DNA from: Streptomyces glomeratus
GTDB taxonomy: Bacteria; Actinomycetota; Actinomycetes; Streptomycetales; Streptomycetaceae
Reading direction: 5' to 3'
DNA length: 64,000 nt
NCBI RefSeq assembly: GCF_021462825.1
Contig: NZ_JAKEEB010000007.1
Span: 219,867-283,866, forward strand
The notes beneath the pieces are model-generated. The model did not search any database and had not been told where the DNA came from. It was given only the letters and a program-made list of their open reading frames with translations. Position 1 is the first letter of the stretch. Each line of letters opens with the position of its first letter. Made by a program: the position numbers and the translations under genes. Positions 40,520 through 49,144 of the stretch are shown here, piece by piece.

Positions 40520-42384
40520 CGGCGCAGACGACCGCCGCGCCGAACGAGGAGGACGAGGAGAGGGGCCTGCCCGTCCCGCCGTCCGCCACTTCCGGAGACC
40601 TGTTCGACCGTGACGCCCTGCCCACACCCCCGGGCGCCACGGCCGCACTGCTGCGTTCCCTGCTCTCCCCGCTGCGGGCCCGGACCGTGGCGACCTGTGT
40701 CCTGCTCCTGCTCCAGCAGGCCGCGGTGCAGGTGGGCCCGCTGCTGGTGGCGTACGCCATCGACCGTGCCGTACCGGCCTTCCGGCACGGCGACCACGGT
40801 CCGCTGATCGCGGTCGGAGTCGGCTATCTGCTGTCCGCCGCGGCCGGCGGCGGGCTCCAGTACGCGTTCGTCGTCGCCTCGGCCCGTGTCAACCAGGACG
40901 TGCTGCTCGATCTGCGCGGCCGGATCTTCCGCCACGCGCAGGCACTGAGCGTCGACTTCCACGAGCGCTACACCTCCGGCCGGCTGATCTCCCGCTCCAC
41001 GACGGACGTGGAGTCGCTGCGGGAACTGCTCAGCGAGGGCCTCCAGGAACTGGTCACGGTCATCCTGTCGTTCGTCTACATCTCCGTGATGCTGCTCTGG
41101 CTGGACCCCGGCCTGGGCGCGGTGGCGGTGGCGTCCCTGGTGCCGCTGTACTGGCTGGTGCGGCTCTACCGGCGCCGCGCGGGCCGGATCTACCGCCGCC
41201 GGTCGACCGCGATCGCCGCGGTCATCGTCAAGTTCGCCGAGACGATGAACGGCATCCGGCCGGTGCGCGCGTTCCGCCGGGAGGCCGTCAACGACGGAGA
41301 GTTCCGCGACCTCAACACCCGGCACGCCCGGACCAACGGCGACGCGCTCCTGGAGATGGCCCGCTATGTCACCGGCTCCCGGCTGGTGGCCAACACGGCC
41401 GTGGCCGGCATCGTGCTGTGGGGCGCCTACCGGGTGGCGGGCGGCTCGCTGGCGCTGGGTGTGCTCGCGGCCGCGGTCCTGTATCTGCGGCGCCTGTACG
41501 ACCCCATCGACCGGCTCGGGATGTTCCTCAACGCCTACCAGTCGGCGGCGGCCTCGCTGGAGAAGATCGCGGGGCTGCTGGCGCAGACGCCGTCGGTGCC
41601 CGAGCCGTCCGCGCCGGTGCCGCTCCCGGGGCGCGCGGGCGGACAGCCGGGCCGCGAGGTCGTGTTCGAGGACGTGCGGTTCGCGTACCGGACGGGCGGG
41701 GAGGTGCTGCCGCGCTTCTCGCTGACGCTGCCCGCCGGGCAGACGGTCGCGGTGGTCGGCGCGACGGGCGCCGGCAAGTCGACGCTCGCCAAGCTGCTCG
41801 CCCGCTTCTACGACCCCACGGGCGGCCGGGTCCTGCTGGACGGTGTGGACCTGAGGGACCTCGCCCTGCCCGAACTGCGGCGCGCGGTGGTGATGGTGAC
41901 CCAGGAGGCGTTCCTGTTCTCCGGCACGGTCGCCGAGAACATCGCGATCGGCCGTCCGGACGCGACGCACGAGGAGATCGAGCGGGCGGCGAAGGCGATC
42001 GGTGCGCACGATTTCATCAGCGCGCTGCCCGAGGGCTACGACACCGACGTCCGCAAGCGCGGTGGCCGCATCTCGGCCGGTCAGCGCCAGCTCGTCGCGT
42101 TCGCCCGCGCACTGCTGGCGGACCCGGCGGCCCTGATCCTCGACGAGGCGACCAGCTCACTGGACATCCCCGGCGAACGGGCGGTGCAGCGGGCCATGGA
42201 GACGGTGCTGCGCGGTCGTACGGCCGTGGTCATCGCGCACCGGCTGTCGACGGTGGAGATCGCGGACCGGGTGCTGGTCATGGAGGGCGGACGCGTCGTC
42301 GAGGACGGCAGTCCCGCCGAACTGATCGCGGGCACCGGCCGGTTCGCCGATCTGCACCGGGCCTGGCGGGACAGCCTGGCCTGA
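40516..42384 (+). CDS. ABC exporter half-transporter, catalytically complete Walker B
   Basis: 622 aa, starting at ATG 40516 inside the preceding stop. Membrane domain about residues 60-350, then Walker A GATGAGKSTLAKLL, signature RISAGQRQLVAFARAL, Walker B LILDEATSSLD. The Glu is intact but the signature is ISAGQ instead of LSGGQ. This is the complementary defect to the partner, so one composite ATP site is canonical and the other degenerate, as in TmrAB-like heterodimers. The N-terminal 35 residues are polar. Confidence 0.92.
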   Translation: MTAQTTAAPNEEDEERGLPVPPSATSGDLFDRDALPTPPGATAALLRSLLSPLRARTVATCVLLLLQQAAVQVGPLLVAYAIDRAVPAFRHGDHGPLIAVGVGYLLSAAAGGGLQYAFVVASARVNQDVLLDLRGRIFRHAQALSVDFHERYTSGRLISRSTTDVESLRELLSEGLQELVTVILSFVYISVMLLWLDPGLGAVAVASLVPLYWLVRLYRRRAGRIYRRRSTAIAAVIVKFAETMNGIRPVRAFRREAVNDGEFRDLNTRHARTNGDALLEMARYVTGSRLVANTAVAGIVLWGAYRVAGGSLALGVLAAAVLYLRRLYDPIDRLGMFLNAYQSAAASLEKIAGLLAQTPSVPEPSAPVPLPGRAGGQPGREVVFEDVRFAYRTGGEVLPRFSLTLPAGQTVAVVGATGAGKSTLAKLLARFYDPTGGRVLLDGVDLRDLALPELRRAVVMVTQEAFLFSGTVAENIAIGRPDATHEEIERAAKAIGAHDFISALPEGYDTDVRKRGGRISAGQRQLVAFARALLADPAALILDEATSSLDIPGERAVQRAMETVLRGRTAVVIAHRLSTVEIADRVLVMEGGRVVEDGSPAELIAGTGRFADLHRAWRDSLA

Positions 42385-42737
42385 TCACGGGCGCCCGCGG
42401 ACGGCGGGCACATCGTCGATGGCCGCCACGAGCGCCACTCGGCGGCGTCCGCGGGCACGCCTGCGACACCGACCTGCGCGGTGACGCAACTCACCGCACA
42501 GCCAGCGTGATTGACGTAGTTTTCGTAGGGGGCGTACCGGTCCCGACGGCGATGGATCACCACGACCAGGCGGCCGGTCGCCCTCGGCACCGGTGTGACG
42601 CGCGGCCGGCATCACCCTCGTGGCCCCCGGATCGCACGCCACCGTCGCGAACGCCGTCAGGCTGCCGGCGGACAAGGCAGCTGCAATGAACGGGCACCGT
42701 GGCCCCAAGGGGCACGGCCGGCACGGAAGGACCACCC
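42385..42737. other. intergenic left boundary of the biosynthetic cluster
   Basis: 353 bases with no supportable gene. An AT-richer patch at 42505-42530 (TTGACGTAGTTTTCGTAGG) contains a -35-like TTGACG but no clear -10 element, and could be part of the promoter for the thioesterase/PPTase genes. Confidence 0.4.
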
Positions 42738-43487
42738 TTGAGCGGTACCGCAACGCGTCACCCCGGCGAGGTCCGGCTGTTCGGATTCCACCACGCCGGG
42801 GGATCGAGCAGCCTGTTCCAGGCCTGGCGCCGGCTGCTCCCGGACGGCTGGGAGCTGCAAGCCCTCGACGCGCCGGGACACGGCACCCTCATGGGACGAC
42901 GGCCGATCGACGACCTCGACGGCCTTCTGGCGTTCTTCCTCGAGACCGTCCGTCCCGAACCGGAGGTCCCCTACGCCTTCTTCGGGCACAGCATGGGGGG
43001 CATCGTCGCCTACGAGCTGACCCGCCGGCTGGTCGCGGAAGGGCGCGTTCCGCCGGTCTGGCTCGGCGTCTCCGCCTGCCGTGCACCCGGCACCCCGCTC
43101 ACCCTGCGCCGCCACACGCTCGGCGACGAGGAGCTGCGCCGGCATGTCGCCGAACTCGGCGGCACGCCCCGGCAACTGCTGGACGACCCGGGCCTGTGGG
43201 GGATCTTCGGCCCCCTCATCCGGGCCGACCTGCGCCTGGTGGAGACCTGGGAGTCGACCGCGGGCCCGCCCCTGCGCGTGCCCCTGTCGGTGTACGGCGG
43301 CCACGACGACGCCTCCGTGCCGCCGCGGCAGCTGGCCGCGTGGACGGAGCGGTCCGCCGCGTTCCTCGGCACCCGGCTGTTCGACGGGGGCCACTTCTAC
43401 TTCAGCGACGACCCACGGCCCCTGCTGACACATGTCGTACGGGATGTGCGCACGGCCGTGGAGTCCGCCGGGCAGAGGGTCGGATGA
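42738..43487 (+). CDS. type II thioesterase
   Basis: About 249 aa from TTG 42738, chosen because GGAAGG lies at good spacing before it; a GTG at 42699 is the alternative. Alpha/beta-hydrolase with the nucleophile motif FFGHSMGGIVAYEL (Ser about residue 85) and a late FDGGHFYFSDDP giving the His. It has the GrsT/TEII length and no fused carrier. Such enzymes remove stalled or mis-primed acyl groups from PKS/NRPS carrier proteins. The next gene overlaps by 4 bases and encodes the enzyme that primes those carriers. Confidence 0.92.
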   Translation: MSGTATRHPGEVRLFGFHHAGGSSSLFQAWRRLLPDGWELQALDAPGHGTLMGRRPIDDLDGLLAFFLETVRPEPEVPYAFFGHSMGGIVAYELTRRLVAEGRVPPVWLGVSACRAPGTPLTLRRHTLGDEELRRHVAELGGTPRQLLDDPGLWGIFGPLIRADLRLVETWESTAGPPLRVPLSVYGGHDDASVPPRQLAAWTERSAAFLGTRLFDGGHFYFSDDPRPLLTHVVRDVRTAVESAGQRVG

Positions 43488-44242
43488 TCCCGGCGGCCGC
43501 CTGCCGGGTGTGGTGGGCCCGGGGCGGCGACTACCGGCCGGAACTGGACGCCCTGCTGGGCCCCGCCGAGGCCATCCGCCGCGACCGCTACGCCAGGGAG
43601 GCGGACCGGCGCCGCTTCACCGTGTCCGCCGCCCTGCTGCGGCTGGCCGCCGCCCGGGAGTTGGGGTGTGCCGCGCGGGAGGTGCCGGTGGTGCGGGACT
43701 GTCCGGACTGCGCCGTGCCGCACGGACGGCCCCGGATCGAGGGACCGCTGCATGTGTCGGTGTCGTACGCGGGCGAAGCGGTCGCCGTGGCGGTGAGCAC
43801 GGGCGCGGCGGTCGGTCTCGACGCGGCCGAGGCGCCGCCCGGAGGCCCGGCCGCGCCACGGCCGGCCGCCCTGGAACGCGCGCTGCGGTCGGAGGAGCGG
43901 GCCGAGCTGGGTGAGGCGCCCGAGGAGTTGCGGCCGGGGATGCTGGTGCGGTGGTGGACGTACAAGGAGGCGGTCCTGAAGGCCACCGGGGACGGTCTGC
44001 GTGTCCCGCCCACGGAGATAGGGGTGAGCGAGCGGTCCGGCGCGGCGCGGCTGACCGCCTACCCGGGACGTCCCGAACTCCTCGGCCGGGGAACGGTGTT
44101 GCGGCCCGCCGGGATACCCGTCGGGCGACGTTCACCTGCGGCCGTGGCATCCGTCGCGTTCTTGGTGGATCGTGGGATCCGTGTCGATCACGTACGAGGG
44201 GAAGACGGCCGGGAACTCCTCGGCCGCGCCGCGGGACGCTGA
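43484..44242 (+). CDS. Sfp-type 4'-phosphopantetheinyl transferase
   Basis: 252 aa, ATG overlapping the thioesterase stop (ATGA). The two PPTase motifs are GAAVGLDAAE (residues ~108-116, in place of the usual GVDVE) and VRWWTYKEAVLKATGDGL (~155-172). It attaches the phosphopantetheine arm to the serine of ACP/PCP domains, here presumably those of the PKS-NRPS proteins encoded 13-20 kb to the right. The Asp and Glu that bind Mg are kept despite the altered motif. Confidence 0.92.
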   Translation: MIPAAACRVWWARGGDYRPELDALLGPAEAIRRDRYAREADRRRFTVSAALLRLAAARELGCAAREVPVVRDCPDCAVPHGRPRIEGPLHVSVSYAGEAVAVAVSTGAAVGLDAAEAPPGGPAAPRPAALERALRSEERAELGEAPEELRPGMLVRWWTYKEAVLKATGDGLRVPPTEIGVSERSGAARLTAYPGRPELLGRGTVLRPAGIPVGRRSPAAVASVAFLVDRGIRVDHVRGEDGRELLGRAAGR

Positions 44243-44302
44243 GCCGGCCGGCCTCTCGCACACCGGCACGACCGCACCGGCATCATCGAGGGGAGACATG
44301 CT

Positions 44303-45550
44303 GTGACAGGACAGGCGAGGCCGCGGCTGACGGTCGTGGGAAGCGGAGGGCAGCCCTACCGGGAGTACTCCTTCCACTCGCTCGTCGAGGACTACGAGTT
44401 GACGGCGGTTCTGCCGGCGCCCCCCACCTGGCAGTCCCGGTATCTGGCGGATCACCGGGTGGTCGACTGCACGGATCCGGGCGCGATCGCCGCCGCCGTG
44501 TCCGAACTCGCCGGTCCGGACGGGCGGACGGGGGTGTTCACCTGGGACGAGCTGGTTCTGGAGGCCACCGCCGCGGCCGCCGCAAAGCTGGGGCTGCCGC
44601 ATATGTCGCCCACCGCGGTGGCCCGGTGCCGGGACAAGTACCTGACCAGGTCGCTGATGGCCGAGGCGGGACTGCCGTCGCCCCGCCACCGGCTGGTGAC
44701 GTCCGCCGACGAGGCGGCGGACGCGGCGGCGGAGTCGGGCTGGCCGGTCGTGGTCAAGCCGCGCTCGCTGGCCGGCAGCATCGGCGTGGTCAAAGCCACG
44801 GACGGGGACGCGGTCCGTGCGGCCTTCGAGCTGGCCTCCAAGGCGGCGTACGCCACACTGCCGGCCGGTGAGGGCATCCTCGTCGAGGAGTACCTGGACG
44901 GACCCGAGATCAGTGTGGACAGCGCGGTCTTCGACGGGGAGGTCCACTGTGTGCACGTGGCCCGCAAGCGCCTCGGGTTCCCGCCGTACTTCGAGGAGGT
45001 CGGCCATCTGGTGACGGCCGTCACCCCGCAGTCGCTGCCGCCGGAGGTGGTGGAACTGGTGCGGGCCGCACACCGGGTGCTCGGGGTCGACTTCGGGGTC
45101 ACGCACGCCGAGGTCCGGCTCACGCCGGCCGGGCCCCGGCTGGTCGAGCTGAACGGCCGGCTCGGCGGGGATCTGATCCCGTTGATCAGCCGGATGGCCA
45201 CCGGAATCGACCTGGTGAAGGCGGCCGCCGAGATCGCCCTGGGCCGCGCGCCCCGGTTCCCCGCGGCGGCGGAGCGCGACCGGGCCCGCACGGCGGAGGT
45301 CCGCTTCGTCTATCCCGCGGAGGACTGCGAGGTGCGCGGCGTCGATCTCGAAGAGGCCGCCGCCGTGCCCGGCATCGTCCAGGCCACGGTGCTGGCCCCG
45401 CCCGGGACCCGGCTGCTACTGCCGCCGAGGAACCCGATTCCGCGGCTCGCGGCGCTGATCGCGGTGGCCGACGACGAGGAGGGCACGAGGCACGCTCTGG
45501 ACGTCGCCGAGCAGAAGGTCGCGGCGGACGTCGTTCCGCCGGCCGGCTGA
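44303..45550 (+). CDS. ATP-grasp carboxylate-amine ligase (L-amino acid ligase-like)
   Basis: 415 aa from GTG 44303, with GGGGAG seven bases upstream. ATP-grasp core: the lysine-bearing WPVVVKPRSLAGSIGVVKA (~residues 148-166), EGILVEEYLDGPEISVDSAV (~190-210), and the metal-binding GPRLVELNGRLGGDLIP (~275-291). The arrangement with a C-terminal ~100-residue extension resembles BacD/L-amino acid alpha-ligases. It would activate a carboxylate as acyl-phosphate and join it to an amine, and may build or cap an amide in the cluster product. It runs convergently to the methyltransferase gene; the gap is 43 bases. Confidence 0.85.
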   Translation: MTGQARPRLTVVGSGGQPYREYSFHSLVEDYELTAVLPAPPTWQSRYLADHRVVDCTDPGAIAAAVSELAGPDGRTGVFTWDELVLEATAAAAAKLGLPHMSPTAVARCRDKYLTRSLMAEAGLPSPRHRLVTSADEAADAAAESGWPVVVKPRSLAGSIGVVKATDGDAVRAAFELASKAAYATLPAGEGILVEEYLDGPEISVDSAVFDGEVHCVHVARKRLGFPPYFEEVGHLVTAVTPQSLPPEVVELVRAAHRVLGVDFGVTHAEVRLTPAGPRLVELNGRLGGDLIPLISRMATGIDLVKAAAEIALGRAPRFPAAAERDRARTAEVRFVYPAEDCEVRGVDLEEAAAVPGIVQATVLAPPGTRLLLPPRNPIPRLAALIAVADDEEGTRHALDVAEQKVAADVVPPAG

Positions 45551-45593
45551 GCCGAGGGCCGGTCGGGGAGCGGCGGCACGGCCCGCGCGCGGG

Positions 45594-46553
45594 TTACTCG
45601 CTCCCGGCCGGCGCCTTGACGATGCGGGCGACGAAGAAGCCCTCGAAGGTGTCGGTGGGCGCCACCCGGACGGCGTCCTTCAGGCGCTCGTCGAACTTCA
45701 TGCCCCGCCAGGAGGTGACGCCGGGCAGGAACGACGGCTCCGAGAAGTCCAGCGGCTCCAGGGTGAGGTCCTTGTGCCGCTCGAGGTTCCGGCTGACCGG
45801 GAACTCGTTCTCCTCGGGGCTGAGGGTGCAGGTGGAGTACACCATGACGCCGCCGGGCCGCAGCAGCTTGTAGGCCGCGCTGATCATCTTGGTCTGGAGG
45901 AACTTGTACTTCTCGATGCGCTCCTCGGACCAGAACCGCAGAGAGCTGGGGCGGCGCAGGTCGATCCGGCCCTCGCCGGAGCACTGGACGTCCAGCATGA
46001 TGCGGTCGAAGGACTCGGCGGGCAGCGACTTGTCGATGTACTGCGCGGGGTGCGTGGTCAGCTCCGCGTAGCGCACGCCGTAGAGCTCGGCCAGCTCCCC
46101 CATCTTGCGGGCGCGGGGGGCCGCGCCGTCGTTGAGCCACAGCCGGCAGTCGTTGCCGACCCGCGCGGCGAGGTGGAATGCCTTCCCGCCGGGGGCCGCG
46201 GCCACGTCGAGGACGCTGTCGCCGGGGCGCGGCGACAGCGCCACGGGCGGGATGAGGCTGGAGGCGTTCTGGAGGTAGACACGGCCCTCGTGGGCCAGCG
46301 CGAGCATGTCCTCGAAGCCGTCGCTCTCCGGCCACAGGAACGTGTGCTCGCACCAGTCGACCGGGAAGGCCTTGGGCGCCTTCTCCCGCACGGCCCGCAG
46401 CGTGTCCTGGTACGTGTCCTCGTCGAGCAGCCGGTTGACCCTGATGGAGGTCGGGCGGGCGCCCCGGAAGATCTTGTTGACCTCGGCCGGCCGGATCCTG
46501 AGGACCTCGGCCATACGCTGCTCGAACTGGCGGATGGTCCGCGCACTGGACAC
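45594..46553 (-). CDS. RsmB/NOL1-family RNA (cytosine-5) methyltransferase
   Basis: 319 aa from GTG 46553, with AAAGGAG upstream; a longer frame to 46640 is less likely. SAM motif I is LDVAAAPGGKAF (residues ~115-126). The two cysteines of m5C enzymes are present: motif IV LDVQCSGEG (Cys191; Gln replaces the usual Pro) and motif VI VYSTCTLSPEENE (Cys242). It is shorter than housekeeping RsmB/RsmF, with no N-terminal NusB-like domain. Lying between two ATP-grasp ligase genes inside a biosynthetic cluster, it is more likely a self-resistance rRNA methyltransferase, or a recruited tailoring enzyme, than housekeeping (inference). Confidence 0.87.
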   Translation of the reverse strand: MSSARTIRQFEQRMAEVLRIRPAEVNKIFRGARPTSIRVNRLLDEDTYQDTLRAVREKAPKAFPVDWCEHTFLWPESDGFEDMLALAHEGRVYLQNASSLIPPVALSPRPGDSVLDVAAAPGGKAFHLAARVGNDCRLWLNDGAAPRARKMGELAELYGVRYAELTTHPAQYIDKSLPAESFDRIMLDVQCSGEGRIDLRRPSSLRFWSEERIEKYKFLQTKMISAAYKLLRPGGVMVYSTCTLSPEENEFPVSRNLERHKDLTLEPLDFSEPSFLPGVTSWRGMKFDERLKDAVRVAPTDTFEGFFVARIVKAPAGSE

Positions 46554-46675
46554 GGCCGGGCTCCTTTCTGGCCGACCCCCGGGTCGGAACGGTCTCTGGG
46601 CCACCAGTCTCTCACCCGGCGGTGGCCCACCGATCCGCACAGCGGGGCGCCGGGGACACCCGGCCCCACCCCCTC

Positions 46676-48019
46676 CTATTCGAACACAAGTTTGACGCGG
46701 TTCCGTGTCTCCTCGTGCAGATACGAGATCCGGTCGACGTCCGTGCAGTGGTAGAAGGCGTCGTAGGTGTACATCCAGCCCTCGCGGGTGGCCTTCGACT
46801 CGCCACGGGCCGGCACCCGGTGGCCGGGCTGCAGGTACTGCTGCTCGAAGTCGAACTCCGGCTGGGCGCGCACCCAGTCCAGTCCGGTGAACTCCTTGAA
46901 GATCCCGGACTCCTCGGCGTTGACGAACACCCCGAGCAGGAAGCCCTCCTTGGCGCGCGGGTACGTCCGCGGCAGCGGCTCGCCCATCTGGAGCTTGCGG
47001 CCCATGTCACGGACGTCGACGTCGAGCCACGCCATGAGCGTCTTGGCCACGCTGCCCCCGCCGATGCGCGGGTTCACCTCGATGATCGACACGCGCTCGC
47101 CGTCCCACTTGAGCTCGATGTGGACGAAGGTGTCGTCCACGCCGAGCTTGCGCAGCGCGTCCTGGAGGATCACACGGATGCGCTCCTCCTCCTCCGCCGA
47201 GACGAACGGCGTCGGGCAGACGTTCGCCGTCTCCAGGCGGAACCCGTCCTCCTGGGCCCAGAGCAGCTTCTCCTGGATCAGCAGCGACACCAGCTGACCG
47301 CCCTGCACGAACGCCTCGAACGACAGCTCCCGGCCCTCGGCGATGAACGACTCCAGCAGCACCTCGCCGCGCGGGTCCCACACCCGGGTCCCGTCGTCGA
47401 ACGGGCCGTGCGGATGGCCCTCGCGCAGGCCCTCGAAGGTCTCCGCCAGCTCGTCGTAGGCGCGCTCCGGGTCCTGCACGATCTCGACGAAGGCGCTCGC
47501 CTGGCCCCAGATCGGCTTGATCACGAAGGGCACGCCCAGCCGCTCGACCACGGCGGCGGCGTTCTCCCGGGACAGGTCGGCGGCCTTGAACACCTCGGTG
47601 CGCAGCGGCAGCACGCCGCCCAGCACCTCCCGCAGCCTGGGCTTGATACGGCAGTTCAGCTGCCCCTCGAAGCCGGGGAAGTCCATGCCGAGGCGGCGCG
47701 CGGCGCCCAACTGCATCGGCCAGATCTTGTCGTTGACGATCGAGAACCGGTCGAGCCTGCCGCGGTAGGGGGTCAGCGCCTCCACCACGGCCTCTTCGGA
47801 GAAGACGTCGGAACAGACGACCACTTCGTCGGCGACCTCCTCGTACACCGAGACGAACTCGGCGGCACAGAGGAAGAGAACGGGAACGCCGTGCTCGCGA
47901 AGACTTCGGGCGCGGTTTCGCAACTCCGGCCAGAGTTCCATTCCGGGAATGGACACCTCGACGAAATATCCCGTATCCACGGACGAGTTGTGCTGGTCGA
48001 TTGCGTTCACGGTGGTCAC
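46676..48019 (-). CDS. ATP-grasp ligase, second in the cluster
   Basis: 447 aa from GTG 48019; there is no good ribosome site, so leaderless or weak initiation is possible. ATP-grasp motifs: LGVPFVIKPIWGQASAFVEI (~residues 160-179), GEVLLESFIAEGRELSFEAF (~217-236), and ERVSIIEVNPRIGGGSVAKT (~300-319). The N-terminal ~130 residues look like a pre-ATP-grasp domain. It would form an amide or peptide bond. The sequence differs clearly from the first ATP-grasp protein, so the two probably act on different bonds. It is divergent from the ABC exporter operon at 48193. Confidence 0.85.
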   Translation of the reverse strand: MTTVNAIDQHNSSVDTGYFVEVSIPGMELWPELRNRARSLREHGVPVLFLCAAEFVSVYEEVADEVVVCSDVFSEEAVVEALTPYRGRLDRFSIVNDKIWPMQLGAARRLGMDFPGFEGQLNCRIKPRLREVLGGVLPLRTEVFKAADLSRENAAAVVERLGVPFVIKPIWGQASAFVEIVQDPERAYDELAETFEGLREGHPHGPFDDGTRVWDPRGEVLLESFIAEGRELSFEAFVQGGQLVSLLIQEKLLWAQEDGFRLETANVCPTPFVSAEEEERIRVILQDALRKLGVDDTFVHIELKWDGERVSIIEVNPRIGGGSVAKTLMAWLDVDVRDMGRKLQMGEPLPRTYPRAKEGFLLGVFVNAEESGIFKEFTGLDWVRAQPEFDFEQQYLQPGHRVPARGESKATREGWMYTYDAFYHCTDVDRISYLHEETRNRVKLVFE

Positions 48020-48192
48020 GCTAACACCGGCCCGAAGGTGCGGCAAGGCTCGATGAGGGCGCTGCCGACGGAATGTGACTGGACGTCATGCGGCAGGCAC
48101 GAACATCGCATGTCGGCTCTTGGAGTTGTTGCGGGTGGTGCACGGACCTCATAGGATCCGACCGGCCAATGGAATGATGGGGGAGGTGGCTT
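48020..48192. promoter_or_regulatory. divergent promoter region between the ATP-grasp gene and the exporter operon
   Basis: 173 bases between divergent starts. The plus-strand side has a strong ribosome site GGGGGAGG before the GTG at 48193. No convincing operator palindrome was found. Control of both units from one region is likely. Confidence 0.5.
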
Positions 48193-49143
48193 GTGAGCAG
48201 GACCGAGGCGGGCTTCGACGATACCGCAGTCGTTTCGGCCAGAGGCCTGAAAAAGCGGTTCGACTCGTTCGAAGCGGTGCGCGGCATCGATTTCGAGGTG
48301 GCCCGCGGGGAAGCATTCGGCCTGCTCGGTCCGAACGGCGCGGGGAAGTCCTCGACCATGCGGATGATCGCCTGCACCTCGCCCCGCACCGGCGGCACCC
48401 TGCGGGTGCTCGGCATGGACCCGCAGACGCACGGTCCGGCGATCCGGGCCCGCATCGGCACCGTCCCGCAGACCGACAACCTGGACATGGAACTGACCGT
48501 CCGGCAGAACCTCCAGACCTACGGGCGGTACTTCGGGCTGTCACGGGCGCATGTGCGCGACAAGGCCGTCGAGCTCATGGAGTTCGCCCGCCTCTCGGAC
48601 CGCGCGGACGACGAGGTCCAGCCGCTGTCCGGCGGTATGAAGCGGCGGCTGGCCATCGCCCGCGGCCTGGTCAACGACCCCGAGGTGCTGCTTCTGGACG
48701 AGCCGACCACCGGTCTGGACCCGCAGGCCCGGCACCTGCTGTGGGAGCGGCTGTTCCGGCTCAAGCAGAGCGGCGTCACCCTCATCCTGACCACGCACTA
48801 CATGGACGAGGCCGAGCAGTTGTGCGACCGGCTGGTGGTGATGGACGGCGGCCTGATCGTCGCCGAGGGATCCCCCGCCGGGCTCATCGAGCAGTACTCC
48901 ACCCGCGAGGTCCTGGAGCTGCGGTTCCATCCCGGCACCCAGACCCGTTACGTGTCCGCCGTGGAGGACCTCGCCGAGCGCGTCGAAGTGCTGCCGGACC
49001 GGCTGCTGCTGTACACCAAGAACGCCGACGCGACGGCCGCCCGCGTCTCGGAGCGGGACGTCCGGCCGCTGTCCAGCCTGGTGCGGCGCTCCACCCTGGA
49101 GGACGTGTTCCTGCGTCTGACCGGCCGGACCCTGGTGGACTGA
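48193..49143 (+). CDS. ABC exporter ATPase, NodI/DrrA type
   Basis: 316 aa from GTG 48193. Walker A LLGPNGAGKSSTMRMI (~residues 44-59), signature LSGGMKRRLAIARGLV, Walker B VLLLDEPTTGLDPQARHLLW, switch His in ILTTHYMDEAEQL; the C-terminal ~80 residues match the DrrA/NodI accessory region. It powers the two permeases that follow. From position and class it exports the cluster product (inference). NodI/NodJ-type pumps in rhizobia export modified oligosaccharides, and DrrAB in Streptomyces exports antibiotics. Confidence 0.92.
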   Translation: MSRTEAGFDDTAVVSARGLKKRFDSFEAVRGIDFEVARGEAFGLLGPNGAGKSSTMRMIACTSPRTGGTLRVLGMDPQTHGPAIRARIGTVPQTDNLDMELTVRQNLQTYGRYFGLSRAHVRDKAVELMEFARLSDRADDEVQPLSGGMKRRLAIARGLVNDPEVLLLDEPTTGLDPQARHLLWERLFRLKQSGVTLILTTHYMDEAEQLCDRLVVMDGGLIVAEGSPAGLIEQYSTREVLELRFHPGTQTRYVSAVEDLAERVEVLPDRLLLYTKNADATAARVSERDVRPLSSLVRRSTLEDVFLRLTGRTLVD

Positions 49144-49144
49144 G

